From: Triangularia verruculosa | Lineage: Eukaryota; Ascomycota; Sordariomycetes; Sordariales; Podosporaceae | DNA length: 64,000 bases | NCBI GenBank assembly: GCA_033296885.1 | Contig: MU863993.1 | Span: 1-64,000 of the forward strand | Direction: 5' to 3' | Shown here: piece by piece, positions 22,534 through 31,925 of the stretch | Position numbering within the stretch: the first letter of the stretch is position 1 | Layout: the number at the start of each line of letters is the position of its first letter | Notes under the pieces: generated by a model | Seen by the model: the letters and a program-made list of their open reading frames with translations, nothing else | Databases searched by the model: none | What the model was told of the DNA's origin: nothing | Made by a program: the position numbers and the translations under genes

Positions 22534-25083
22534 ATGCCTCGAGGACTACGTTCGTTGCTCCGGAAGGGTTTCCACTAATACGATAATGCGAAGGACCGGG
22601 AAGGCTCTCACGACAAAGAGCAGGACGTTACTGTTGTGACGTCTTGTACGTCTTTAGACCGTAAAGATTCGACGGAAGTCTTTGTTGCTAGAGTGGATAT
22701 TTCTTACCCCGTAAAAATTCCCGCCGCCACCGCTACGTCCGCCCCGTAACTCCCAGCCGCGCCGGCAACCGATCCTACCGACATAGCGACGTCCAGCGAC
22801 GCGGATAGCACTACCGCCAGCTTACCCGTACGACTCTGGGACCGAGCCTATAATGACCTTAAACGAGAAGAGACGGACTTGGTGGACATATACGAGAAGA
22901 TACTGTCCCGGTAGCTCTAGGATGGCCCCGGCTCAGCGGTGCCCGAGTCCCAGCTAAATACTATCGCTTAAAAAAACTCGGACGCGAGACGCCACCAGAT
23001 GATCCAGCTCATCTATACCGGCCTAGACAAGACTGCGAGGGAGGCTACGGTGAAAGGGGGCCTTGGCGTGGCGGTAAACATCGTTCTATTAGCGAGGGAC
23101 ATTATAAGCTCGGCAATTCAAGCTGTGCCGCAAGCCGCGCTCGCCTGGACTGGCATTTGTCTCGCTCTAGAGGTGCGTTTATCTAGAACGTGATGTTCCG
23201 TATGCTGACATCTGTAGGTACTTGCCAACCCTGTAGCTGCGACCGAAGCCAACCGTAAAGGGATCGATTACGTTGTTAAGAGAATGGACTGGTACTGGAG
23301 CCTGTCGGGTAACCTTCTTAAGGATCTCCCCGACCATGCCGACGATCTCTCGGGAGCGAGACGCGAGTTGGAAAACCAAATTGTCGACCTCTATAAAGCG
23401 CTCCTCTCCTACCAAGCTAAGAGTGTCTGTTCTTACTACCGCAACCGCGGTCTGGTCTTCCTACGGGATATGGTCAAGCTTGACGACTGGGATGCCGACG
23501 TGGGAGCTATCCGAGATGCCGAGACGCGCTTCCGGGACGACACCCAGGTATACAATGCTCAGCAAGTGACGTCTTATCTCGAGCAGCTCGTTAGCCATGT
23601 AAGGAACCAGGAGATGCAGCAAATGTCGGAGAAGGACCGGCAGTGCCTGATGCACCTGCGCCTCACCGATCCTCGCGATGACAAGGCCCGCATCGAGCGG
23701 ACTAAAGGCGGCCTCTTGCAGGACTCGTATCGCTGGGTCCTCGACAACCCCGAGTTTCAACAATGGCGTAACCACCCAACAAGCCGACTACTGTGGATCA
23801 AGGGCGACCCCGGCAAGGGCAAGACCATGTTGCTGTGCGGCATCATCAACGAACTAGGCCGAGACACAAGTGCTGACGCGTGCCGTCGCAACGTGGCCTA
23901 CTTCTTCTGCCAGGCTACCGACTCTCGCATCAACAATACAACCGCCGTACTACACGGCCTGATCTACCTACTTGTCGATCGGCAGCCGTCTCTCCTCTCC
24001 CACGTGCGTAGCGAGTACGACCGTGCAGGCGAAAGTCTCTTCAAGGATACAAATACGTAGGACGCTCTATCGAGAATCTTCACCAACATCCTACGAGATC
24101 CCAGCCTAAGAATAACTTCCCTAGTCATCGACGCACTTAACGAGTACGTAACAAATCTACCACAGCTTCTCGACTTAATCACCCAAAGGTCATCTGGATT
24201 TTCTCGAATTAAGTGGATCGTCTTTAGCCGTAATTAGCCGGAGATCGAATAATAATTAGAACTAGCGTTATAGAAAGCTAAGCTAAGCTTCGAGCTAAAC
24301 GTAGAAGCTATCGTTACTATTATTAAGGTATATATCCGATATAAAATAGATTAATTAATACGGCTAAAAAATTACGATATTAATATAAGAGAGGCTATTT
24401 ATAATTACTTATCCTTCTACGCGAATAATATATTCCTTTAGGTATCGTTAGTCTATTAAGCGCTTACGGACCCGAAAGTTTAGAAATAGTATACTTTATA
24501 GAAATTGCATACGTTTCTGCCTAAACTAAATTCCTTATATAGGTGAATAATCGATTATATTCGCAATTCTAAGGATTCCGATCTTTATAAATACATTCTT
24601 ACCGTCGCTACGATTATTCGACGACCCGTTAACTTTTAAGAATTAACTTTGCTTATTAAAATACTTAGCGGTATTTCCGATAATCGGAAGTCTTTTAAAA
24701 AGATAATAGAGCTTTACGGCTCGTTCCTGACCCTTCGAGATTAAACGATTTATTTCGCATATTAGTCGGCCCAGGATTTTCTACTCGGTAAAGCTTCGGA
24801 TAAAGCCTCTAAGAATGCATCTTAGGTAGTTTTTAACTGGGTTTTCCCTTTTAGGATAGAAAGCGTGGACTATATTATCCTTTCGAGGTCACTCCATGCG
24901 ATATCCACGACATTACAGCGCGACATATACGGCTTAGGCGCGCTGGGATTTTCAATTGACAGCATCCGAGTGCCGGACCCGGACCCGCTGGCAACGGTGC
25001 GGTACTCGTGCGTCTACTGGGTGGCTGTAGAATATCCAGGACTAGACCATCTGAAGAAAGACGATATAAATCCATCGAGATAA
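22534..25083 (+). pseudogene. NWD/NACHT-type NLR, decayed and lacking its repeat domain
   Basis: The start ATG at 22534 (MPRGLRSLLRKGFH) is followed within 15 codons by a TAA for Gln. The NACHT_N/NWD region shows LPVRLWDRAYNDLKREETDLVDIYEKIL and AARQ-like helices. An intron is at 23173-23217. The NACHT region has the P-loop GDPGKGKT (about 23803-23826) and Walker B LVIDALNEY (about 24122-24148). The uninterrupted 258-codon stretch ends at a TAG at 24058. From about 24200 to 24860 the gene is saturated with RIP changes. The end of the winged-helix part (SRSLHAISTTLQRDIYGLGALGF and DPDPLATVRYSCVYW) is again clean. Normally WD40 or other repeats would follow; here the gene breaks off at 25083. 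Such NLRs act in cytosolic non-self recognition and programmed cell death. Confidence 0.8.
24200..24860. other. Sharply bounded RIP tract inside the NLR
   Basis: The tract is AT-rich with dense TAG/TAA on the sense strand and residual CpG, flanked on both sides by DNA of normal composition belonging to the same gene. The frame can be read through it (for example FELNVEAIVTIIKVYIRYKI). Confidence 0.7.
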
Positions 25084-25551
25084 GTCTCTAGAATGGATGT
25101 CCAATCAGGAACCCATGACGGTAGCTCTGTCAGTTTGGTAGTTCTTCTCCGAGGCATCGCATGGAGAGAATAAGTCCGGTCGCTCAAAGGTGGTAACTCC
25201 CGTGCGCTCAGGCACCTCCCCCCAGTATGACTGGCTATCACCAACCAAGACTCGATAAATAGCACCTCTCCACCGGCCGGGACACCTGCGGTAGCACCGG
25301 CTGCTTGCACCGCTCAGATCGATATCCGCTTTTGAGATCTGGGCCTGCTGCCTGCCGACCATGTCGCAGACCTCGTGGAACCAGAGTCTGGACGGGTCGT
25401 CATGTAGTGTAGGCGGGCAGAATAAACGGTGAATAAGCCTTCCCGCCACTGCGTCAAGAATGTCCCGAATTTTCCGCCGTTCGAAGGTTACGAACTCCAG
25501 AAGAGAGGATTCCAAGACATAACTTTTTAACAGCCAGAACACATCTACCAC
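25014..25551 (-). pseudogene. HET-domain-like fragment (minus strand)
   Basis: A minus-strand frame (25014-25310) contains TELPSWVPDWTS. The core LPSWVPDW is the commonest motif of heterokaryon-incompatibility (HET) proteins downstream of their catalytic-like core. An overlapping minus frame (25105-25551) may supply the preceding part, which would need a frameshift. No HET N-terminal signature (WxDxxCI) is visible. HET proteins trigger cell death on fusion with non-self hyphae. Confidence 0.45.
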
Positions 25552-25565
25552 GCCAAAGGGTAAAA

Positions 25566-25859
25566 ATGGAGGAGGAGTCTGCAGAACATAGCCAGTTCAC
25601 CGCTGTATGCAGAGCGCAAACGCAAGGGCGGAAGTTCGCCATTACGCGGACGGGTAGGATGTGCTTGGTGCCTCCCCGAACCGAAGTTGGGGATGAGCTC
25701 CTACTGTTCGAGACCGCAATTATTCCCTACCTAATCCGGCCTATCATACATGGGACACGGCGGAGAAAAGACGAAACCACGAAGAGATACTTACTCGTAA
25801 GACATTATTTTGCGCTAGGAATGATGGGGGGTGGACACCGAGACAGCAACATTTCTTAG
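25566..25859 (+). pseudogene. HET-domain protein C-terminal fragment (plus strand)
   Basis: GRKFAITRTGRMCLVPPRTEVGDELLLFE, then PYLIRPI and RYLLVRHYFALGMMGG, match the C-terminal end of HET proteins (typically GRxFxxTxxGxxGLxPxxxxxGDxV...PFxLRP...YxLVGxxYVHGMMxGE). It has no upstream exon on this strand. The neighbouring LPSWVPDW piece is on the other strand, so the two cannot form one gene as they stand. Confidence 0.55.
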
Positions 25860-25879
25860 AAACCAAATCCGGAAGGCTA

Positions 25880-28839
25880 CGATCCGCTAATTTGCAGGGA
25901 ACAGGATATCATCATACAGTAAATAACACGGTTCTTTCTATCATGGCTGATCGCGTGTAATAATTCCATCGACGATCACCATCAACTCGAGATAACGCGA
26001 GCGAGCGCTTATTAGAAGGCCCACTCGAAGCTAAGAAAAGTTTATCCAAGTATTTTATCCTCTCTTTTAGGGCTAAGATTGCAGTAAGTAAACTTCAAAA
26101 TATCAAGTCACATTTTAAGAATTGTACATTTATTATATTATAATTGCCCTTTCGGCTTAGCCGCCAGGCCTCAATAAATTATATAAGTATATATGCACTT
26201 ATGGCTCTATTGGCGGGTACTAGTAGTTTAAGTTGCAGAAACCCTCGCATTTAGGAAATGGGATGGGAGAACTTGGCTCCCTGGGCTGGTAGCACGATTT
26301 TGCAACGCGTCGCGCTACCTAAATTTACAGACCTAGTTACAATCAACGTGACCTTATCTAAACCCGATAGTAGATACGAACATACCGGACGGCTACCACA
26401 AGTTCCATAACATAGATCCGGGCCTACTATCAGAGAGCGAGCAACTAAGAAACTAGAACAAAATTGCATATACAATAATTAGTTCTCTCCACACTATATA
26501 CTTAGGTTACTCTCGTCGAGGTCAAAGTGAGACGCAATACTACAGCTAGTTGGGTAGGAAAGAACATTTTGTATCACAATACTTTTTCAGGTACAAAAAA
26601 AAAGGAAAAAAATAGAATTGACTTAGGTTTAAGCAAGCCTGGGTACTCTGGTCATCATTATCGTCGTAATTAGTAGGATGGTATACCGGCAACCTAACAA
26701 ACATATTGCCAATCTATTAATTCCCGAATTGTCGACAAAAGCTACCGGGAGATGCTATACTTATCCATACTCGCCAGTAGCTATACAATGGCACACAGAC
26801 AAACAGAAGCACCCATATTCCGAGAGACCGTTTGTACACCACCTCACGGCGAAGTATAATAGAGCTAAATAGAACCAACCGTGCGGCCCAACCCCCCTTT
26901 TATATGTCAACAAACACATGACTATACCAAGTATGCTTTACAGCCATAATCTTTTCAACCGCAAAAAACATAGGACTTACTCATCCTTTCAACAAAGAAG
27001 ATAAATAAACACCCCTTCAGAGTAGAAGAGAACAGAACCCTAACCGAACGTGGCCAAGTCCTCCCATACTTGCCTCCCCTCGTGTCCCTCCTTATAATTT
27101 ACACTACCACCGCCCAACTATCACATACGACCATACCTACAAGAAAATTCGGGATCCCGTCCGCTCTCCCCTAGACAAGCTTGTAAGGGCCAGATCAGTA
27201 GTTAGGTCGGTGACGACCAGCGAATCACTAGTATTGTATGTTTTTATATTCTTTTTGCTCATTTGTGTACTTTTCTTTTACGGATTATGAGTACTGTGTA
27301 CTCTCGTCTAGCCAACCAAACCACTGCTGATTCACCTCCCAGCCGGCGTGTCCCTCCTCTATTTAGCCCCTTACATTGTATCACGTTATCCTCGCTGAAA
27401 AAAAGTCGGGTTGCCGTCCGTCCAAAAGATGTGGTTCGGCTAAGACAACCCTTCCCGGCTGTAACTAGCCAGCTATGTGTCATGTGAATGGAGATGGCAG
27501 ACAAGAAGCCACCGGCGCTTTAAAGGCACAGTGTCCAGGTGAGGTCAAGCCAATGTTAATGGTGAAAGTGGGGACTAGAGAATTACAGTAGAGTGGTCAT
27601 ATCATAGCAAGAGATCCACTAAAGTAGTGGTTTGGACTATTACCAAGTCAATAACGTCCCCCGACAAAACTACGTTAGACAGGGCTTATAAACTATCTTC
27701 GTCGAGTCAATTTCCAAGTCATTCATACTATCTACTAATGTCCATAACAGCTCCTCACGGGGCTACATCAGGTGGCGGAGAACGCTAGGAAAGGGGGGTT
27801 ATCATCATACCTTGGTGAAGAGGGGAGAGTACGGAGGCAAAGCAAAGAACAGAACAGGACGGAGATGGGGAAGATGCAAGGAAACAACAATTCCCGCGAT
27901 GACGTTCGCAGCGAGCCCATATATTAGGACGAGTCAGGAATATAAGCACTATAAAAGGTTAGCGATTCCGTTAACGCCAACTCAGGGGATAATGGTGGTT
28001 GCGTTGAACGACTCAGAAATAGAACAAGGTAGGTGATTTGGAATAATCAGTACAGCTATTCAGAAATAGCCTCGTGGGATCATCATTATAGAAAGAAAGT
28101 TGGTAAATAGTAGAGAGAAGTCGTACCTCGAGGAGGAGAAACTGGATCAATCTAAGTAGAAGAACTCGACCAACAACTCCTCGCAGCCTCAACCAGCAGA
28201 TCCCGCTTTAGCTGCTGAGGATAGGACGCTGAACACTTGGAGAATATAGCCTCCAAGTTGATCTGCTAACAACAAAGGCGAGAGGCATAAGGTGCGGTGA
28301 GAGAAAGGGGAAGAGTACGGGGCTTGTGCGAGTTGATGGCAAAACGGCTTCGATCCGGATGTAATAGTTAGTGTGCCAAGGCCCTTTAGGCTCCAGTGCC
28401 TCCGGCGCAGAAGCCTAACGTTAACTCTCCGACGGGGAGTTGGCACGGAAATCGGAAAGAGAACAACGTACGTTAGGGATGCATTCTTAGTATCGTGGGA
28501 CGCCCACCGGCGGAAAGCTTAGGTTGTACCTAACCGTTCCGTGGCTATGGAAATCTCTCCAAACTTGGAAGCAGTAGAGACCGTGTAACTACCTGGATAT
28601 CAATTTTCTCTTTCTCTTGAAAAATGCATGTTGCTTCAAATCTCCTTGGCCGAAAAAATTTACCTTATACTAGCCCGGCATAAGCCCCTCTGTGCTACCC
28701 GTAAAATGCTGCCGGCACCAATCTCCGACGGCGATGAGCAGCCCTTGACCTAACAGGGCAGACCACTAGCCTCAGTTTTTAGCTCAGCTCTAAGCGAGAA
28801 GGAAACGCATCATCCCAACTTTCCAAAGTAGGAAGGTAT
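25880..28839. other. Gene-free stretch
   Basis: I see no protein family, tRNA or rRNA. Composition is near-balanced. Frames are short and unconvincing on both strands. A short AT-rich dip lies at 26040-26200. Confidence 0.5.
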
Positions 28840-28982
28840 GAGCGGCTAGCTAGAATCAACGTCCCAGAACAATCCACTTTGATTAAGACGCTCAACACCT
28901 TTTTTTTACTATAACGCTCAACGGCAGGGGTAGGTGGTCCGGGCGCGCTGCATCGCCACAACCAGAAACGCCAGCCAAATAA
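28840..28982 (+). repeat. Left terminal inverted repeat, 143 bp
   Basis: Exact reverse complement of 29574-29716 when compared base by base. Confidence 0.85.
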
Positions 28983-29335
28983 GCCCGCGGCAATGTTGCG
29001 GTCCCGCGCCATCGCAACCGCCGGCGCGTGTACACCCACACCAGTGTTGGTGCATTTTTTTGCCGAGTGTTTTGATGCCATCGCCACGCGCCGACGCGCC
29101 GTCAATTGAAGCCATCGCCAATACCACCACCATCGCGCCCTTTACGCGCGAGATAGCCTCACACTCGCAGGGCATGCAGATGGGCAGGCAGTCGGGCATG
29201 ATGGACGGTTTTGGTGGGTATATGCAGGCAAATCAGCCTCCTGTTGTCCATCAAGCCCACCAGTATACTGCTACTCATCCGCAACAGCTATGGCGGCATC
29301 ATGAGTATCACGGCGGTGGTAGGAGTCAGGAGTAC

Positions 29336-29380
29336 GGCAGTCAGGGGCACGGCGGTCAGGGGCACGGCGGTCACGGGGGT
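29336..29380 (+). repeat. 15-bp tandem repeat, 3 units
   Basis: Three units of the type GGCGGTCAGGGGCAC, the last imperfect. If the surrounding frame is translated they give a GQGHGG-type run. Confidence 0.6.
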
Positions 29381-29573
29381 TAGTTTTTTTCGATAGTTGA
29401 ATTGAACGCGTTGCTAAACTGCGGCCAATTGGCAATCTTGGTGCCTGTCGGCGTTGGTGATAGCTTCAAAAATATGGTGGCGATGCGCAGGGTCAAAAAA
29501 ACAACAAGATGCACGCGAGCGCTTAGGGGCGTTGCCACGGGCACGCAGCATTTTTTTCCGCTTAACTAACTAG

Positions 29574-29716
29574 TTATTTGGCTGGCGTTTCTGGTTGTGG
29601 CGATGCAGCGCGCCCGGACCACCTACCCCTGCCGTTGAGCGTTATAGTAAAAAAAAGGTGTTGAGCGTCTTAATCAAAGTGGATTGTTCTGGGACGTTGA
29701 TTCTAGCTAGCCGCTC
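29574..29716 (-). repeat. Right terminal inverted repeat, 143 bp
   Basis: Exact reverse complement of 28840-28982. Beyond it lies about 295 bp of upstream region of the secreted-protein gene. Confidence 0.85.
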
Positions 29717-29890
29717 CGCATACTTCGGCATCCATGCCAATCAGATGGTGTTCTCGCGGCTGCCTGTTGCTCGCGATATCGACACGGTTCGGGACTTTCA
29801 AACACACCGACGGCGACCTGGAGCAGCAGCAGCTGAACCTTTGGTGAACAAGTCTAATTAGATCTTCAACGATGTGTAGGTACCGGTAGG

Positions 29891-29897
29891 TATATAA
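29891..29897 (+). promoter_or_regulatory. Putative TATA box
   Basis: TATATAA lies about 115 bp before the ATG at 30012, followed by a pyrimidine-rich leader (CCTCCAGTCTCCTCCCC). Confidence 0.5.
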
Positions 29898-30011
29898 CCG
29901 TCGTCCTCGTCCCTCGTCAACAACAGTTCTCATTCCATCCCTCACACCCACAGCCACTTCAGACCCTCCAGTCTCCTCCCCTTCAATCTTCTCCCGTCTA
30001 TTCTTGTCGCC

Positions 30012-31076
30012 ATGAGAGTCTCGCAAGCCATCCTGGCCGTCGTGCCGATGGCTATGGCCGCGCCTTCGCAGCAGCTGGACGCCCGGGACTCCCAGGATGT
30101 CCACGTCACGTTCCAAGCCAGTAGACTGACATCGGAAGCCGCCATCGAGGTCTGGAACAAGGACCAGACCGAGATCCTCGGCCAGTCGTGCACCGGCTCG
30201 ATCGACTCGGGCATCTTCCAGAACACGCCCATCGCCTTCACAACCGACAAGAACGGCGCCGGCACGGTCACGGTCGGGCCCAAGACGTACAAGATCCACG
30301 AGGACGTCGACGTCTCGGGCGGCATCAGCTGCGGCCGCGTCACCAGCCCCGCCGAGATCATGATCAAGTGCATGATCCCGCTGTCCGGCGGCCTTGCCGC
30401 CCGCCTGGAGCCGCTGCACAAGCGCGATCTCGCCAACTGCTTCCCCAAGAGTGGCCCGGTCGAGCTCGCCGAGGTCATGAGGGGCCTCGAGACGGCGCCG
30501 ACGCTCGACCCCGACGCCCTCGCGCCGGCCACGTTTGAGGTGCCGAGCAACGCCACCAACGACACCGAAGGCCTGTCGGACCTCGAGAGGCGCCAGCGCG
30601 TGTGCGAGATTGTCATCACGGACACGGTCCGGGTCGGTGATGGTAACCCGCACCAGAACCCCTTGAACATCCAAGTGTCGATCCCATTGGACTGCAACAA
30701 GAACAAAGAATGCACCGTCGGCTACCAACACCAACAAACGTTCGGGATTGGCTGGTCGGTGTCGGCATCCATCGCCGGCTGGATCTCGGGCGGCTTCGCA
30801 GTCGAGAAGAGCACGTCGACTGGCATGTACGCCGAGTGCGGCGGGGAGGAGGGCGACTACATTGCCGTGTGGATGAGCGTGGGCCAAACGGCCTACACGG
30901 TCCAGGACCGCCGTCGGCCCAACTGCGGCGTCACAAATTACGGCCCCAGCAGGATTGTCTGGTCGCCCAACAAGAACAACAGGAACAGCTACTATTACTG
31001 CGTCACCGGTAGGAAGTATGTGCGCAACGTCGGCGACCGCTGGCTCGACAAGACGGGCAGGGCGGGCGGTCCTTAG
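30012..31076 (+). CDS. Secreted cysteine-rich protein of unknown family (354 aa)
   Basis: Single exon. Residues 1-17 form a signal peptide (MRVSQAILAVVPMAMAA). Two dibasic Kex2-type sites are visible, KR at 137-138 and RR at 193-194, suggesting release of a C-terminal piece of about 160 residues. That piece has six cysteines (198, 228, 234, 276, 305, 330) and a Gly/Ser-rich beta-type segment (GIGWSVSASIAGWISGGFAVE). N-glycosylation sequons are at 180 and 183. I do not recognise the family and assign no activity. The coding GC is high and free of stops, in contrast with the pseudogenes around it, so the gene appears to be under selection or recently acquired. It lies next to the inverted-repeat element. 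The antisense strand is also open (459 codons), which follows from the codon bias. Confidence 0.8.
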   Translation: MRVSQAILAVVPMAMAAPSQQLDARDSQDVHVTFQASRLTSEAAIEVWNKDQTEILGQSCTGSIDSGIFQNTPIAFTTDKNGAGTVTVGPKTYKIHEDVDVSGGISCGRVTSPAEIMIKCMIPLSGGLAARLEPLHKRDLANCFPKSGPVELAEVMRGLETAPTLDPDALAPATFEVPSNATNDTEGLSDLERRQRVCEIVITDTVRVGDGNPHQNPLNIQVSIPLDCNKNKECTVGYQHQQTFGIGWSVSASIAGWISGGFAVEKSTSTGMYAECGGEEGDYIAVWMSVGQTAYTVQDRRRPNCGVTNYGPSRIVWSPNKNNRNSYYYCVTGRKYVRNVGDRWLDKTGRAGGP

Positions 31077-31439
31077 ATGCATCTGTCGGAGTACAGATCC
31101 ATTGGATATTTGGGTACATTATGAGGGTTCGGACTTGTTTTGATTCCCAGAGTGTCTTTAGGCTACCTTGTATTAACTAGCTTTGCACGTACAAATTCAA
31201 TTTCCTGTGCCCCACTATTCCATCTCGATACTAATAAAGCTATCATCATCCATTGTTCTCGATTTTTGTGAACCTGCTGCAGTTAACTCGCAATACCTAC
31301 ACCTTAGTACCCAGGGCGTAGGCGATTTGTTGGCATTCGCTGCAGTAAGCTGGGGAGACCATGTCTCGATCCGCAACAGCATCACGTCACATGGAGCGAA
31401 CTCGGGGTACAAAACGTCTGCCCTGATGCAGGACATATT

Positions 31440-31925
31440 AATGGCCTTGAAAGCATCGGCCATCAATCAGTGGTTCAGGACGGCAACACGGGCCCAGGTG
31501 GCCAAGTTGGAGGAAGCCATCCATGAGCTAATATCTTCCGGGGGAGACTACGAGGCTCGGAGAATGGCTATACTCTCAAGACCCTCCGTACCTCGCCGTA
31601 CTTGGATAGAAAAAACAGGAATCCAGATCGGGTCTCAGGGACCTGTGAGTGGTTCATCAACCACGAGCTTTTTCAGCAGTGGCGAGAGAGCAACTCATTA
31701 TTAGTTAAGCATGCTCTGGGTGTCCGCAGATCCCGGATGCGGGAAGTCCGTCTTGGCAAAGTATCTGGTGGACTCGGAGCTTCCGACTACCGAATCCAGA
31801 ACAACCTGCTATTTCTTCTTCAGGGACGACTTTAAAGATCAGAGGAGCGCAAAAAGCGCCCTTTGCTGCATCTTACACCAACTCTTTATGCAAAGAGAGA
31901 TCCTTTTCTCTGACAAGAACTTTGG
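31440..31925 (+). pseudogene. NACHT-type NLR fragment, frameshifted and truncated
   Basis: The frame at 31602-31680 gives RKNRNPDRVSGTCEWFINHELFQQWRES. A shift near 31700 then gives LLWVSADPGCGKSVLAKYLV (P-loop GCGKS) and TTCYFFFRDDFKDQRSAKSALCCILHQLF. These are the pre-NACHT linker and the first NACHT strands of Sordariomycete NLRs. The rest of the protein is missing. The match ends at ILFSDKNF (about 31922), where the minus-strand transposase takes over. Confidence 0.7.

Larger units (their letters stand above)
28840..29716. mobile_element. 877-bp element with 143-bp perfect terminal inverted repeats (MITE-like)
   Basis: The outermost 143 bases (28840-28982) are an exact reverse complement of 29574-29716, including an eight-base T/A run. 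The repeats begin GAGCGGCTAGC and end inward at CCAGCCAAATAA. The 591-bp interior is GC-rich and carries no transposase. It has one open 149-codon frame (28934-29383) that is Gln/His/Gly-rich, and a 15-bp tandem repeat. There is no clear direct target duplication in the flanks (AAGGTAT left, CGCATAC right). The perfect arms and lack of RIP argue for a recent or conversion-maintained non-autonomous DNA element. Confidence 0.75.

Noticed and set aside
28934..29383. 149-codon frame inside the inverted-repeat element as a real gene
   Set aside because: No known domain, the start lies within the terminal repeat, and the Gly/His run derives from a 15-bp tandem repeat. Mentioned only as part of the element.
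29703..31082. A 459-codon minus-strand frame antisense to the secreted-protein gene
   Set aside because: It is a by-product of high GC at codon third positions on the plus strand. It has no recognisable domain, whereas the plus frame has a signal peptide, TATA box and regular cysteines.
16475..31925. Calling a complete Starship element
   Set aside because: No direct-repeat ends or empty site can be shown from one sequence, and DUF3435 genes also occur alone, so it is given only as a hypothesis.
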